Source of the DNA: Siphonodentalium dalli
Taxonomy: Eukaryota > Mollusca > Scaphopoda > Gadilida > Siphonodentaliidae
Reading direction: 5' to 3'
NCBI GenBank assembly: GCA_032622095.1
Contig: CP136065.1
Location: 36,490,732-36,554,731, forward strand
DNA: 64,000 bases
Positions 14,325 through 26,447 of the stretch are shown one piece after another (within the stretch, counting starts at the first letter, position 1; each line of letters starts with the position of its first letter). A program made the position numbers and the translations under genes. The notes beneath the pieces were generated by a model. It saw nothing but the letters and a program-made list of their open reading frames with translations, was not told the origin of the DNA and ran no database searches.

Positions 14325-15111
14325 TATTTGTGGTGTTTCATATTCCTGTTGAATAATTAGTCAAATGCTCGCTGACAATCGGATCACTTGCGTCTGCATC
14401 ATAAACTATTTTGTCTCCGAATTTTAAACGTTTTTATACTGATAACGTGTTTCTTGATAAAACAGAGTCTTTCTTGTGATAATACACTTTTTCGGCTGTT
14501 AATGTTATTTTTCGCCTTGTTGTCATAATGGAATTATCGTTCAGAACACAGGAGACAATTTTCCGGTAGTGTTCGCACTCCGAAGTGAAACTATTCCATA
14601 TTGTACGGATATTTGTGTGTTGAAATATCTCCGGCATTCATGACAAAAGACTTAAGCAAACCTGTGTATAGTGGCTGTATTTTTCGCGAACACGCATGTA
14701 TATGTGAGCAGTTTGTGGAATGTTCTCAATGTTATAATTGTAAAGGTCATTACGTGATTATTGTGGATTATACATTGGAAACAGGTTTGGATCTTTTTCA
14801 GTTTACTTTCAATCACCCGCCCCTCCCGACAAACCAAAACATATCCAATCGAAATGTTGGGCTCCACCCATTCAGCCCGTGTTTTAACTTCCCGATTGAC
14901 TGTGACGATCATTATCATGGGGGCATTTTTAGAATTTCACAACTACCGCTCCGGTCTCCTTTCAGCTTTCAATCCAATTAACGTCAATTTCTGTGTGATA
15001 TCTAGCTCAAGTCTATATTTTGGCTCCGTCGAAATACAGATTCATACAAGAAATATTGTTCGCGAATTGGAGCAATTTGATTGGCCGAGGGGTGTGAACC
15101 GGTTTATACAT
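14325..15111. other. Copy-1-specific sequence with unexplained overlapping ORFs
   Basis: This stretch belongs to the block (8151-15111) that copy 2 lacks. It contains open frames of about 90-180 codons on both strands (for example + strand from 14761). I recognise no domain, signal peptide or splice context. The + frame runs on into sequence shared with copy 2, where it is not conserved as a frame, so it is probably not a gene. It may be the remnant of an element into which element B inserted. Confidence 0.4.
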
Positions 15112-16124
15112 ATTGAGAACAAACACCTGTCGATTATTATAAATAAAGCTCTGAAAATGAGGGGTGAAGGAGTAGACCACTCGGTCTATTCGACAATCCC
15201 GGGGTTAGCCCCCCTCCAAATCACAATCTCATCATGTCGATTACGCATCCAGTTGACGGTCAACAACTTCTGCATGACCACGCGCTCCTGCGCTTTCTCG
15301 AACACAGACTAAGGCTAGTGAGAAATAACCTTAATAGTTTAGAAAGCGACAACCATTTGTTTTATATAATTCTGTGAATTGACAGCTTATGATTAAATAC
15401 TTAAAATCTTATAACTATTCATAAAGGCGCATCCCTATATATATTTTGTTATTGGAAAATCAATATCATTTCTTTTAACTATTATGTTTGAGCGAATTTA
15501 AAAATTGTATTCCATTTTCTCCTGTTGCAAGTAGCAAACGTGACAGGAAAAAGCGTTGTTTAAATCAACCACATAGCCTTCAAACACAAACTCACTAAAT
15601 GGTCTTCAGTCCAAAGAATATGTTACCAGTTCCCATTTTTCCTATTCTGATAAATTCGACATTGTGGTCAATATACATAATCCGGCAATATGGACACGGA
15701 CACAGAAGTTACGTGGCAATATTATTGTGGTACCAAGTTTTAGCTATCCAAAAATCAGTTGGTCCAATGTCCGCATCCAATTCTAAAATTGAGCTAGGAT
15801 ATACAATTTAATTGGCCGTTGTCGTGTTTATTGGTGGTGGACCAAGACGGCCTAATTTCTAAAATCTACTTGTCTGTATAAAGCATCGTCGCAGAGTTCG
15901 CAGTGTCGTTAGTCTACTGGAAATATGTGCATGTTTTGGCCATGAGACATCATTCCAATCATTTTGGAAACACATATGTGTATACTTCAGATTTATTTGT
16001 CGTGATATAGCACAGTGGCTAAAACGCTATCAAACTAACAAAACAAACAGAATTGAGATTTTATAAAACATAATATTGCTCAGAATGTATCACCCTGGCA
16101 TATAGTGGCCCTGCTAATTTGATA

Positions 16125-16395
16125 TGATGCTGGTGGGTCCTGCTGACCTGCTGTGATGATGGCGTGTCCTGTTGACCTGCTATGATGCTGGTTGGTCCTG
16201 TTGACCTGCTATGATGCTGGTTGGCCATGTTGACCTGCTATGATGCTGGTTGGTCCTGTTGACCTGCTATGATGCTGGTTGGTCCTGTTGACCTGCTATG
16301 ATGCTGGTTGGTCCTGTTGACCTGCTATGATGCTGGTTGGTCCTGTTGACCTGCTATGATACTGGTTGGCCCTGTTGACCTGCTATGATGCTGGT
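16125..16395. repeat. 29-bp minisatellite, about 9 units
   Basis: The unit begins GACCTGCTATGATGCTGGTT and ends GGTCCTGTT. It is repeated about nine times with few changes inside the last intron of gene 1. The homologous intron of gene 2 (about 57485-57535) has only about two units, showing expansion or contraction after duplication. Confidence 0.92.
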
Positions 16396-16932
16396 GGGAC
16401 AACGCGATGATGTTAAGAAAACTTACCGCTCTGTTCTCGAAAGGTGTAATTTATGCGGTGTTTTGCTGATATACACAACTCGAGGAAAAGTCAATATGTG
16501 CAGAACATATTCAAAAGAATGTAGAGTATGAGTTGTGATATAATTTAAGGTTGCTGTGTTGGTTGTTACAAAACAGTCACAATTGAGATAGTCATCATTT
16601 CGTTTTCCAGACACAGGGCCACAATTATTAAAATATTTAAAATTATATATGGGCTTGAATGTTTCAGAGACACTGCATGTTTTATTTGCACAAATACCGC
16701 ACAACTGACAACTTTAGGAAATATAACGGTTTTCTAAACAGCATCGTTTCGTCCTATTAGCATCATAGCAATAGAGCAGGACCACATTACCAGGTGTGTG
16801 TATATAAGGCGCGGGCTCAGTATGGTGTGTTCGTTGCTGCAAATGTGTATTTGGCAAATTAAGAAGTTTACACATACACATCGACAGAAGACACAATTTA
16901 GCAGTACTGTTACCATCAGCTGTTGATTTTAG

Positions 16933-17211
16933 GATAAAGAAATTACCATCGAAAAGAGTTCAGCATCTGCAGGAAGATTAGCACCGGAAGACAATTTAGC
17001 AAAAGGATCAGATCTGACGACTGCCAGACAACCCACGGAGGCCATCGGACCATTTAACGAACTTCCACGAAAACTAGACGAACAAGCCGATTATGGCGTT
17101 GAATGGAGGACACTAGCGACCGTTGTTGACCGGATATGCTTCGTGGTGTTTTCCTTATTTCAGATAATAACGATCACATGTTTTCTTCTGAAAAAACTTC
17201 TGGGACTTTGA
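16933..17211 (+). CDS. nAChR-like receptor gene 1, terminal exon with M4 and stop
   Basis: The acceptor (gttgattttag) ends at 16932. The exon encodes 92 residues and a TGA at 17209-17211, and joins the M3 exon in phase 0. The first part is a short, polar M3-M4 loop. The last 45 residues contain the MA-helix-like stretch (DYGVEWRTLATVVDRICFV) and the hydrophobic M4 segment ending FLLKKLLGL. Compared with gene 2 (58472-58750) about 19 of 92 residues differ, mostly in the loop, while M4 is nearly unchanged. That pattern suggests selection on the membrane part. Relative to gene 2, about 334 bp just after the stop codon is missing. Confidence 0.9.
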   Translation, partial: DKEITIEKSSASAGRLAPEDNLAKGSDLTTARQPTEAIGPFNELPRKLDEQADYGVEWRTLATVVDRICFVVFSLFQIITITCFLLKKLLGL

Positions 17212-18289
17212 CGTATATTGTTATTCTAATGGGTCCGTTCTGTTTGGTTGCAAATACTGAGAAACTATTGGTAGTAGGACGCGACATATCTAGGGATTGT
17301 ATATATCTAATGGCTACTGAAAATCGTTGTTTCCAAATCCGTAATTCACAATATACAATTTTGGGGAGAGGAGAGAAGCAGATCACGATATTGCAAACAA
17401 TTTGAACATCTTTTGGACAATAACGGAGTTCGCATTTTGGGCCGTGGTTGGCAATTGTTTTATATCGTGTCACTTAATTTTGAGAGAAGGTTCGGGTGAC
17501 ACACAAAGGCTAAAATACATTTCAATAATATATATATATTAGAGAAATGAGGCAATGAATATGTATGAGTGTTCATACCTTCGAATTTGCTTGATTCAGT
17601 GGACGTGAACAAATTCTCATTTCTTATCGAAATGCCATGTATTAATCAGAATGGCACATTGAAATGTCCTTAAACACAGATCAAGCTTGAAAATCGGTCC
17701 CAATTTCACGTGCTACAGTGTCATATCGAACTGGGCGCATCGAAATGAATCTATGAACAAATTCGTCGTATTGGGCACTCATCATATCCCTTAAATTTAG
17801 CTCGATGTGTTGAACAATGAAGGAGAAATCGATCAAACGAAGTTTACAATAGTATATTCCCATATCGTGCTTCTCCGTGTTGGTGTGTGGATTCTAACCA
17901 GGTACATGGCATAATTCATTGCCTCCACCAGTTCGAGATTTGAGGCATTTTTATGCTGATACCTTCAGGGCAGTTAGAATTTAGGAATTTCTCTACATTA
18001 TCGCAGTTCCACCGTGTGGACGTCCGATTAGAACATTGTCATCGCACTGAACAGCAGAAACACCTGCCGCTTGGAAGTCAGTATACATCGAACGGAGAAT
18101 AGGAATTTCACGTCTTAGAAACCATCGCTCCTGAACGAGCAATGTCATATTTGTCTCATATGTCTTTCACTTTTATTAATGAAGACATAACTGATTTACA
18201 GTTTAATGATTGTCAATCGTATTGAATCATCAACAGTGGTCGATAGTGTCGTTAGGTAGACACCAGTAGTTCGGCATAAATCGATATTT

Positions 18290-19110
18290 GCCCCAATTGG
18301 CTTTTATGCTCGAAGAATCGCATACATAAGATATTGTTCAGCCTTCGATGAGTCGAGGAGGTTTTGTGTCATCTCCCTATATATCACGTTAATGGTAAAA
18401 GATGAATACGAATATAATCTGGTGGTTATAGCTACATGCATAAGATGTCCATGCGTTCACAAGAAATGTGGTGGACCTTTAATATGATTACTACCAGTCA
18501 TAGTTTGTTACAAATTCATCACACAATATCACACTCCTGTAAGGAATTTCTTTTTAACGAATGAAGAATTGTTTATTGACCTCCAACACAGGATAACTAT
18601 GTACATTATTTCAAGTATTTACATGCAAACACCAATTATATGACAGCTCTAATATAAGGAGGAACTCCTGATTCCGCTGTTCGATATGGTGAACAAATTC
18701 GCGTTTGTGCTCAACGAATCGCCTTACTAACATATTGTCGGGCTTGTTGAGCTTTTGTATCATAGAATCTGGTGGTTATGTCTACATGTATGCGACGTTC
18801 CTGTGTCCCCACGATATGGGATGAACCTTTAATCTGATTACTGCGAGTCATTGTGAGTTGCCAATTCACCACACTATATGACACTGTAGTAAGGAATTTC
18901 TTGTTGGCGAATGAAGCACTGTTGACCGCCAACATAGGAGAGTATATGTACATGATTTCAAGTATTTACACGCAAGTACCAATTACATGTTTATGCGCTT
19001 TATTTTTCTGTCGATTATAATAAAAAGCTGTTACGCTTTGGCACGAACCAACATCCGAAAAAGTTCGCAGTTTTGCCTCATTCTGACAGCTCTCACAGAA
19101 TGAGGAAATC
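18290..19110. repeat. Imperfect tandem duplication, ~350-440 bp period
   Basis: The stretch containing atctggtggttatagctac (18415) recurs at 18766. The motif with 'ctgttcgatatggtgaacaaat' near 18677 recurs near 19118 with changes. These are two to three diverged copies, with no recognised coding content. Confidence 0.65.
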
Positions 19111-19650
19111 CTGATTCGGCTGTTCGATAAGGTGAACAAAATCGGTGTTTTTCGTTGATCATTAAAACTCGGTTTTAGGTTGCATAGTAAAATACTTAAA
19201 TAGACACCACATACACAAGGAACACTATATCAAGTATCAAAATATCATATCATACATGTTTTGTTTGTATTTGAGTGGGAATAAATCTTGTTAACAAAAA
19301 ACATAATACCTATATGTGCCACAATGCTTCTGATGACTAATGCTATGTCCGTGTCAGTAAGGAAGGAAATGCTCAATACTAGATGTTGAATGAAAATGTC
19401 TCGGAACAGACAGGAAAGAGTGAGCATCGTGTTATGGCTAGCAACTAATATCGAATATGTCTCACTTTCAGTAATTCGTCAAATCAACTAGGGTGGTGAG
19501 GAAGGATTCGCATACAGTTTCTAGCACAGTCAAATGTGTTGCTCTATAATTGGTCAATTAAAACTACGCCCATATCGCCAAATAGTTTTCAGGACTATTT
19601 TATTGACAAACTGGCGCAGGTGTGATGACCACAGCCTGATTATATAATTA

Positions 19651-20330
19651 ACTAGCAGGGTTACCCGACGTTGCTCAGGTTAAATTGAGGTGATACCCTC
19701 TGCTTTGTAGTGTGGACATGCATATGGTCGGAATAGAGAATAGTCTTGATCAATATCTTTTAAAGAAATGCCCTGTTGCTCATCTGTCCATGTTGTTGTA
19801 TTGGCCAATTATTTTCAGTTTAAAATATAAGTTGCTATATATATCAGCTACATGTAACCGACACAGGTTTTAAGTTGTTTATGTCAGGCTATGAGTGTGT
19901 TCTAAATAACTGCACACTGTCACCACTATTGCGAATTGGTCTTCAACGCATTTCCATCTCTCTTGACAAATTGTATCTATCTTGTGGAAAATATCTCGAA
20001 TGGGATAACAGGATTTGACTCCTGGTATCGTGGAGATGATTATGTATAAGTTTGGTGGGGAAGAGTTTGTATCCATCTGGTGGAAATCGGCACTGAAAAC
20101 AGTTGTTTTCAATTTTGGCATCCCTCCCCCTTCATTGCCCCCCCCCCCCGACTCAAATGGCGCCCCTGTTGCGATTTTTATATCACTTCAAATGCCAATT
20201 TTGACATTTAAATCACATGCCACTTATGACAGCTTCAAGACACACCGTTACCTTCATGCTGCCATGAAGATGATAATGTATAAGTTTGCTGGTAATCGGC
20301 GACCAAATACATTTTTATCAAATTAAGTGC
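19651..20330 (+). mobile_element. Possible degenerate ACTAG-family element
   Basis: The left end reads ACTAGCAGGGTTACCCG after an AT-rich stretch, resembling the starts of the elements at 30336, 48247, 49569 and 50382. A short internal direct repeat (gatgattatgtataagtttg near 20036, again near 20270) and a C-rich run follow. No clear right end was found, so the extent is a guess. Confidence 0.3.
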
Positions 20331-21837
20331 CCCCTCCATCTTTCGTCCTACCGGTGGAGGTATTATCCATTTATTTTTCGGCTTATTTACTACCCGATAG
20401 TTATGGGACTTTGGGCACTGTGTTCATAATAGGAGTATCACAAACACTGTGCACATACGACACCGGAATCAGTTCGCATACCAAGCGATTTGATGCTACA
20501 GTAGGTGCAGATATCAGGCTTTTTCTCGATGACGTTGAGACTTTCACAATGCGATCATTCGCATGTGCATGGCAGAGATGCTGTAGTTAACGGAGGCTAT
20601 TGTCACTTTGACACAAATCGAAAGTTGTATTTAGGCGAATACTCGCAGGAAAAGTCATCCCATAATTATGTTGAAATATGGGCAAAATTAGAATGGCGCA
20701 TAAATTTAACAAAATATGTGTCTGCTGTACATATGAGGGTTTGATCTGCGTTATATATATTACGAATTTGGTATCAATAAGGCACTTTTCATGGAAAAAA
20801 AATCCGATTAAACATAGTCTGGTGTGCGGCAGTATGCTATTATAGCCAGTAGACAACACTGTACTGCAGTGTATGCTAGTTCGGTGGTTGGCATTTTTTA
20901 TTAACACAAATGACTTGTGTACTCATTTGGCCATGTACTTTGGCATTGAACTTCGTCGAGTGGTGTGGATTTTGTAAAGACTTGAGCAAAAAGATTGTTT
21001 ATTTTGCGTAGCATCAATCATTCGTTTTTTATGATAAATAAGATTTCTTAGAACACATGAGGTGGATGCAATGTCATGCGACCGGTTATTAGATGGTCTG
21101 ACCACTCATCTATTCCCATAGAAAGATGTTTCTGTCTCCAGAATGTTGTGAAAGGGACGGTATAAAACATGCGTTACGAGTAGGCTGGGGCTGCAGTATG
21201 GCGAACTACATGCAATTACACATGTGTAATATTCTAGATAGTCTATTGTTTGAACACAAATTTATATACATGTATGACGCGTAGGGTCACATACCTTCGC
21301 ATATGCTTATATGCTCGCTATATTTAATTTAGAGAAATGTTCATTATTTTGTATTTTTTGCATGACGCTCGGTACACCTCAGGATACCTTTGTTGGTTAG
21401 TGGGCCGACCTCTGAAATTAACGTCGACGCGATCGGCGGTTCTAATCAGACTTATTTTGTATCTGTCGGACTTCGTTTCACCATATGCATTCCCAGTATC
21501 GTGATGCGTGAACATCGTGAATCGACAAGTGCCACGACCAATGTTCTGAACACGATTTCAGAAGCAAGCTAATCAGAGACATATCTCATCGAAAAACGCA
21601 CTGGGTGAATGTCTTGGATTTCCGCTCCTCTTATAGTGTCATGACCGGGGATGACACTGTGCAGATATACATGTACATGCAGTATTTGAGATATATATTA
21701 TATAAACGTATCTTAAATTGACAATTTCAAGCGAAAGTTAACTTACACAAACGAGGTATAAACAAATTACCATCATTGTATTATCGGTCAGGCGCACGTT
21801 TTGCATACATCCGTGCAAGAAAAAAATTAACTGGATC

Positions 21838-22052
21838 TATTGTATATATAATTTCATATATCCTCATCTTCATTGCATATAGCATTTCACATATCCTCAT
21901 CTTCATTGCATATAGAATTTCACATATCCTCATCTTCATTGCATATATAATTTCACATATCCTCATCTGCATTGCATATAGAATTTCACATATCCTCATC
22001 TTCATTGCATATATAATTTCACATATCCCCATCGTCATTGCATATATAATCT
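21838..22052. repeat. 33-bp minisatellite, about 6 units
   Basis: The unit is ATATCCTCATCTTCATTGCA followed by TATAGAATTTCAC, with about six copies. Because 33 is a multiple of three, both strands stay open and give artefactual repetitive peptides of 85-92 residues. Confidence 0.9.
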
Positions 22053-23603
22053 GAACAACAATTAAAACAAGACAAATCGATGGATTTTCCTACATTTGAG
22101 AGTTAAAATATGATTATTTTTGTTTACCCTTTACCGCTACATAAAAAATAAGTGCACACAATAATCCAATCAAACATTGAGCATTATTTTGACGTTATGG
22201 CAAGAAACTTAATTTGAGTCAGAATGCTGAGTTAAAAATTCAATTGCATGATGTAACGCATACTCCATATACTACAGTGAATAATATAGCAGCCACGAAT
22301 ATGTCAGCTCAACGAAAACAAATGATATGCAGGCCAGTCGTCTCAGGCTGGGATAAACCAACTGGAAATATATACATAAGGCAGATATACGTAGTCAGCT
22401 GGGTATTTGGCTTTGAACCTGTGAACTAAAACTCGTCTTAGCCCAAAATGCTATTGATCAGCGGGCTTGACATGAAAATTCACAAACATAAAATATAATC
22501 ATGGATGTCTGTCTTTCTAAATGAAAATAATTATGAAATTTCTGCTAACCAGAACAATTATGTCTCATCTCATGATCTTCAGATAGATATCACGTGTATG
22601 AACTGCTCTTTCGAAAAAAAATACTATCTTACTGAAGTTCTTGTTACCGGAAAACAGATTAATTTACATGTGTTTCATGCCTTAAAGGTATAATAAATGG
22701 GGTTATAATTTCCAACGAGTTGACAAGTGTCACAATAATCTCTTGTACCAAATTTCAAAAAGAAATTCCAGACAGGATTTTGAGATTGAAAAATCAGCAA
22801 AACATAATTATATTCGCTCTATATATATGATACGACGTGTAGTCGGTTTAGTATTCCTTGTTTGCGTACATACTTGTATAGTTCACTTAATTTGAAAGAC
22901 ATGTATTCAATCAACAATTGTAATGTTCTAAACATAGTAATATTTCTATCCTTGATGACAGTACTTCACCGACCATGCTCGCGACAAAGCTTGGGAATGA
23001 TGCCAGTGTGAAACGATAAAACTGTCGTCTTATGTTGTTACTTTTGTTTCATCTCTATGTTTCCAACCGATTCGCCGAATATATCTATCTCGTATTGCAG
23101 TGACAACATTGACACAGCACCACTGGACGTCACTCAGGCTGAAATGAGAAACAATGTGGCGTTTACTCATTATGCATACGCCATTAGGGCCAATTGCAAT
23201 GGAAATATGTACCCACATTGTTTCTATAGCAACTATTACGAAATGCTGCAGTACATTTGTAAATTAACTAAACTCTTATACTGCTGTACAGTTCCCTGAA
23301 TACTGCCGTGTGGGTGTTTTAGTTTCGTTTTATTTTTCTCGACAACAGCAACTCAGCCGATTCAATTCGTCAGCTGCATGTAATCAGATATATATATATA
23401 TATTTATTTTTTTTATTTATTTATTTTTTTTAATTTTATTTATGCTCCTAGTTGTTACCGAGGACTGGGCAGGATGTGTGAAACAACCCTCATGGTACAT
23501 GCATAGTGAACAAAGGATTAAAAGTGATATAATTTTATATACTATGCTGGCATGACTCTCCAGCCTATAAAAGCATATATATACAGAACAGGTGGGGCAG
23601 CCC

Positions 23604-23638
<35 letters not shown>

Positions 23639-24429
23639 AGTGTTTTACATTTTACATGTCCATGATACTGGGAGAGTGATTAGAAGGCCAACACACTTAC
23701 CGTGGTGTTGATTCGGATTTCCGATTCTACTTCCGGTTATCACGAACAGATTTATATGAGTTTGCGATTCGGCATATGCCTTTAGACTGTGTAATTATAT
23801 TAGGAACCCGAGATTATTCCTTATAATTATGCCAATTAATTGTTAAATATTGATTTCAAAATCATGTTCGCCCTCAAAAGACGGATGAAACAAGGAAATG
23901 TATGTTGTCAAATAACGGACCGAAAGAGATTCACTGTCCGAATAGGATATGTGACGACTTGAGCCGAAGACAACTTGTCCCGTTTCCGTCCGAATAATAT
24001 TGGTCCATCTATCGAGCGAGCTGGTTTTTCCCGAAGCGTATGTCAAGGAAGAAGCAAAACATGGCAACAATTAATAAACAATGGTTGAAAATTAACATTA
24101 TTAGCAGAGTTTTGGAAGAAGAAAACATATATTTAAGTCTCCATGTTAACTGGGAATCATTAGCAGGCGATATTCAGTAAGTTTAGTGAACATTTTCTTA
24201 CAACAATTCTCCTTATATCTGTCGGCATTCAGTCAGTTATTTGTTTCGATTTCGATTTTTCGCACAGCCATTTGTGATCTAACCGAGAAAAAAGTTTTCA
24301 GAAGAATAAAGCATCATTGTATTTAAGGAATTTTAAGATGATTTATTTTTCAAAAATTAATACATTATTAAAATTTCAAGTGATTATTCAAACACTTTTT
24401 TCCAGACACGAACATTATGTCCATTTATG

Positions 24430-24970
24430 AGCAGTTTCTGTGGAATCTCAAAAATCACAGAACGCTCTGTAAAGGCTTAAAGCTTTGTTCCATGTGTTTG
24501 TAGTCTAACAATAAACATGTTGCGACAATTGCATGTGAAAAACATTCTGCTGTTTTCCCACGGGGATTTTGTAGCGTTTATATTGAACAATAATTATAAC
24601 ACCCATCTACGAGCGGTCTCTGTGGAATCTCAAAATTACGTAAACCTTCGTAACACTTTCTAACATATCGCTACACTGAAACGAGTTGAAAAAATATGAG
24701 TTTTTTCACTGGGACTTAAGATCATTTGTAACACATACGCGTGCTCGCTGTGGACTATTAGAATACCACGTAACGCTTAGATATCACATAACAGTAACAC
24801 TTCGTAACACTTTTAACACTTTGTAGCACTTTGTATAACATATCGCTACATTGAGATGAGCTAAAACAAATATGCTGCGGTTTTTTGTTTGGGGAATATA
24901 TATATATCAATTGTAACACTTGCAATACCGGTCTACAATCGGTCTCTGTGGAATCTCAGACAGCACATAC
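24430..24970. repeat. Degenerate repeats around 'ctgtggaatctcaaaa'
   Basis: The motif ctgtggaatctcaaaa/ctcaga recurs near 24438, 24620, 24742 (diverged) and 24937. Between copies are similar stretches mentioning 'taacactttgtaacac' and 'gctacattgaga'. This looks like an old tandem array with 120-200 bp spacing. Confidence 0.55.
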
Positions 24971-25382
24971 CGGTAACTAGGCCAGTACGAGATTCTCAGA
25001 GAGCCTCTAGTTTTTGAGATACCCCGCACTTCCGAGCCCTCGAGAAAATCATGTCCCAGGCTGTTAAACTACCTTTGGTACATATGACATAGGTGTGCGA
25101 TTTTTGATTCTGGATTGGCTGCTATGAAAAATGTTGACTTTTGTGAGTTTCTGAGCCCGAAAAGACGCAAAAATGGGTATATCTTAGGAGAACACCAGTT
25201 GTCACTAATCGCCGACGAATGTGACATTTTTCAAACAGTAATATAACGCTTCACAACATATTTACAACATATTGGTACACTGATGAGACGAGGTGAAGAA
25301 AAGTTCTGCATTTTTTACGGAGACTTTGTACGTTTGCATGGACCTCTCTGTTGGGGCGTTCTCTGTACATAACGCACTAGAA

Positions 25383-25720
25383 TGGGGCGTAGTAATAAAT
25401 TATACTACTACTAGTACTGGGCTTTGAAAGTTTGATCGAATTTGAAATGAAACGAAAACAAAAAGTTGTGTAAGTGTAACCATGCATTTCGTTATAAAAC
25501 GTTGCAAATACGACAACAATTAACATATTGAGGTGGAGAGGGTACACGTACTATGATGGGCGTAGTAATAAATTATACTACTAATAGTACTGGGATTTGA
25601 AAGTTTGATTTAATTTGAAGTGAAACGAATAAAAAAGGTTGTGTAGTTTAGCCATGCATTTCGTTATAAAACGTTGAAAATACGATAACAGTTATTCTTT
25701 GTTTACAGCTTTGAAATGTT
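25383..25720. repeat. Two-copy tandem repeat, ~175-bp period
   Basis: The segment starting gggcgtagtaataaattata occurs at 25384 and again at 25559, followed by the same downstream sequence through 'cgttataaaacgttg'. The copies are close to identical apart from small substitutions. Confidence 0.85.
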
Positions 25721-26284
25721 TAATTCATTGGGGCATTGTCTTTATTTGGATATTTTTTACTATTCGTGTGTCGGCTTTATGCCGTTCATGAAAAAAAGTG
25801 TACCGCGAAGCGAGTGCGAAGAAAGTAGCGTCGCTGGTTACAATGGTTACAATGGTTACAAATATGATTGTGCTAGTGCTCTTGGGTCGATTTCGCTGCA
25901 CTGATAAAATCTCAAAACTAATGTAATCACATTAGCTTTGATAAACGCAACGGGAATTTACTATAGATAATGAAGTGAGTGTAATTATAGAGTGATAACA
26001 GCAACTGGGGAATATTCCTAAGTTACTGAGTAGATAATTACCAGATTGTGTTGTCAGCGGGTGTAGTCTATATATTGTGAAACATGACAGTTTTAACATG
26101 TGGTATAAATGGTAATACATTAGCGCTAATAATTACGTTCAGTACGCATATTTTCAATGCATTATTGACAATGAAAACGAGACAAGGAAATTCAGTTCAA
26201 CAATTAACTCACTCCATTGGCGGGCGTGAGTACACAGTGCTATATCGACTGTTTTGATAAATACGAACATCAGATGTATATAGA

Positions 26285-26303
26285 CCAATCATAGTTATAT
26301 ATA
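26285..26303 (+). promoter_or_regulatory. Candidate core promoter of receptor gene 2 (CCAAT + TATA)
   Basis: CCAATC at 26285-26290 is followed by TATATATA at 26296-26303, about 72 bp before the proposed start codon at 26375. That spacing fits a short 5' UTR. The motifs are short and the region is AT-rich, so chance occurrence is possible. Confidence 0.35.
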
Positions 26304-26374
26304 CAACGACAGTATTAGCGTTGGTTTATTGTATATCCAAACTAACATTTCTTGTGAACGACGGACGTGCAGAC

Positions 26375-26447
26375 ATGAGATTTGTAATATTTCTTCAGTG
26401 CATACTCATCGGTTTGTATACTCAATTGCATCCATGTGATGTTCTTG
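26375..26447 (+). CDS. Gene 2 exon 1 (signal peptide), tentative
   Basis: ATG at 26375 begins MRFVIFLQCILIGLY, a plausible short signal peptide, ending with one base of a split codon at 26447 (donor gtctaac, weak). An alternative donor at 26412 (gtttgt) gives the same phase and a shorter peptide. Both phases fit exon 2. Support comes from the upstream CCAAT/TATA pair and the phase agreement. There is no transcript evidence. Confidence 0.45.

Larger units (their letters stand above)
1..17920 (+). repeat. Segmental duplication, copy 1 (3' part of receptor gene 1)
   Basis: Long stretches match 45.3-59.8 kb in the same order and orientation: the 45-bp minisatellite, the flank around 1.5-3.1 kb, the M3 exon, the 15.4-17.5 kb intron and M4 exon, and the 3' flank to about 17.92 kb. 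Similarity is interrupted by insertions private to one copy. The copy probably begins upstream of base 1, because its receptor ligand-binding exons are not in the window. I judged similarity by eye. Confidence 0.9.
17212..26280. other. Intergenic region between receptor genes 1 and 2
   Basis: The first 0.7 kb is the 3' flank shared with copy 2. The rest holds the tandem repeats listed separately and scattered short ORFs, none of which I can support as genes. Two low-complexity runs are evident: a T-rich tract at about 23400-23450 and (TA)n at 23607-23636. No gene was recognised on either strand. Confidence 0.6.

Noticed and set aside
14761-15312. 183-codon + strand ORF
   Set aside because: No recognisable domain. 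It straddles the junction between copy-1-only sequence and sequence shared with copy 2, where the frame is not kept.
17174-17473. 99-codon minus-strand ORF overlapping the gene 1 terminal exon
   Set aside because: Antisense shadow of the M4 exon and its 3' flank; the reading frame is not preserved in copy 2.
21776-22054. Repetitive hydrophobic peptide of 92 residues
   Set aside because: Generated by a 33-bp minisatellite (multiple of three); the opposite strand is open too.
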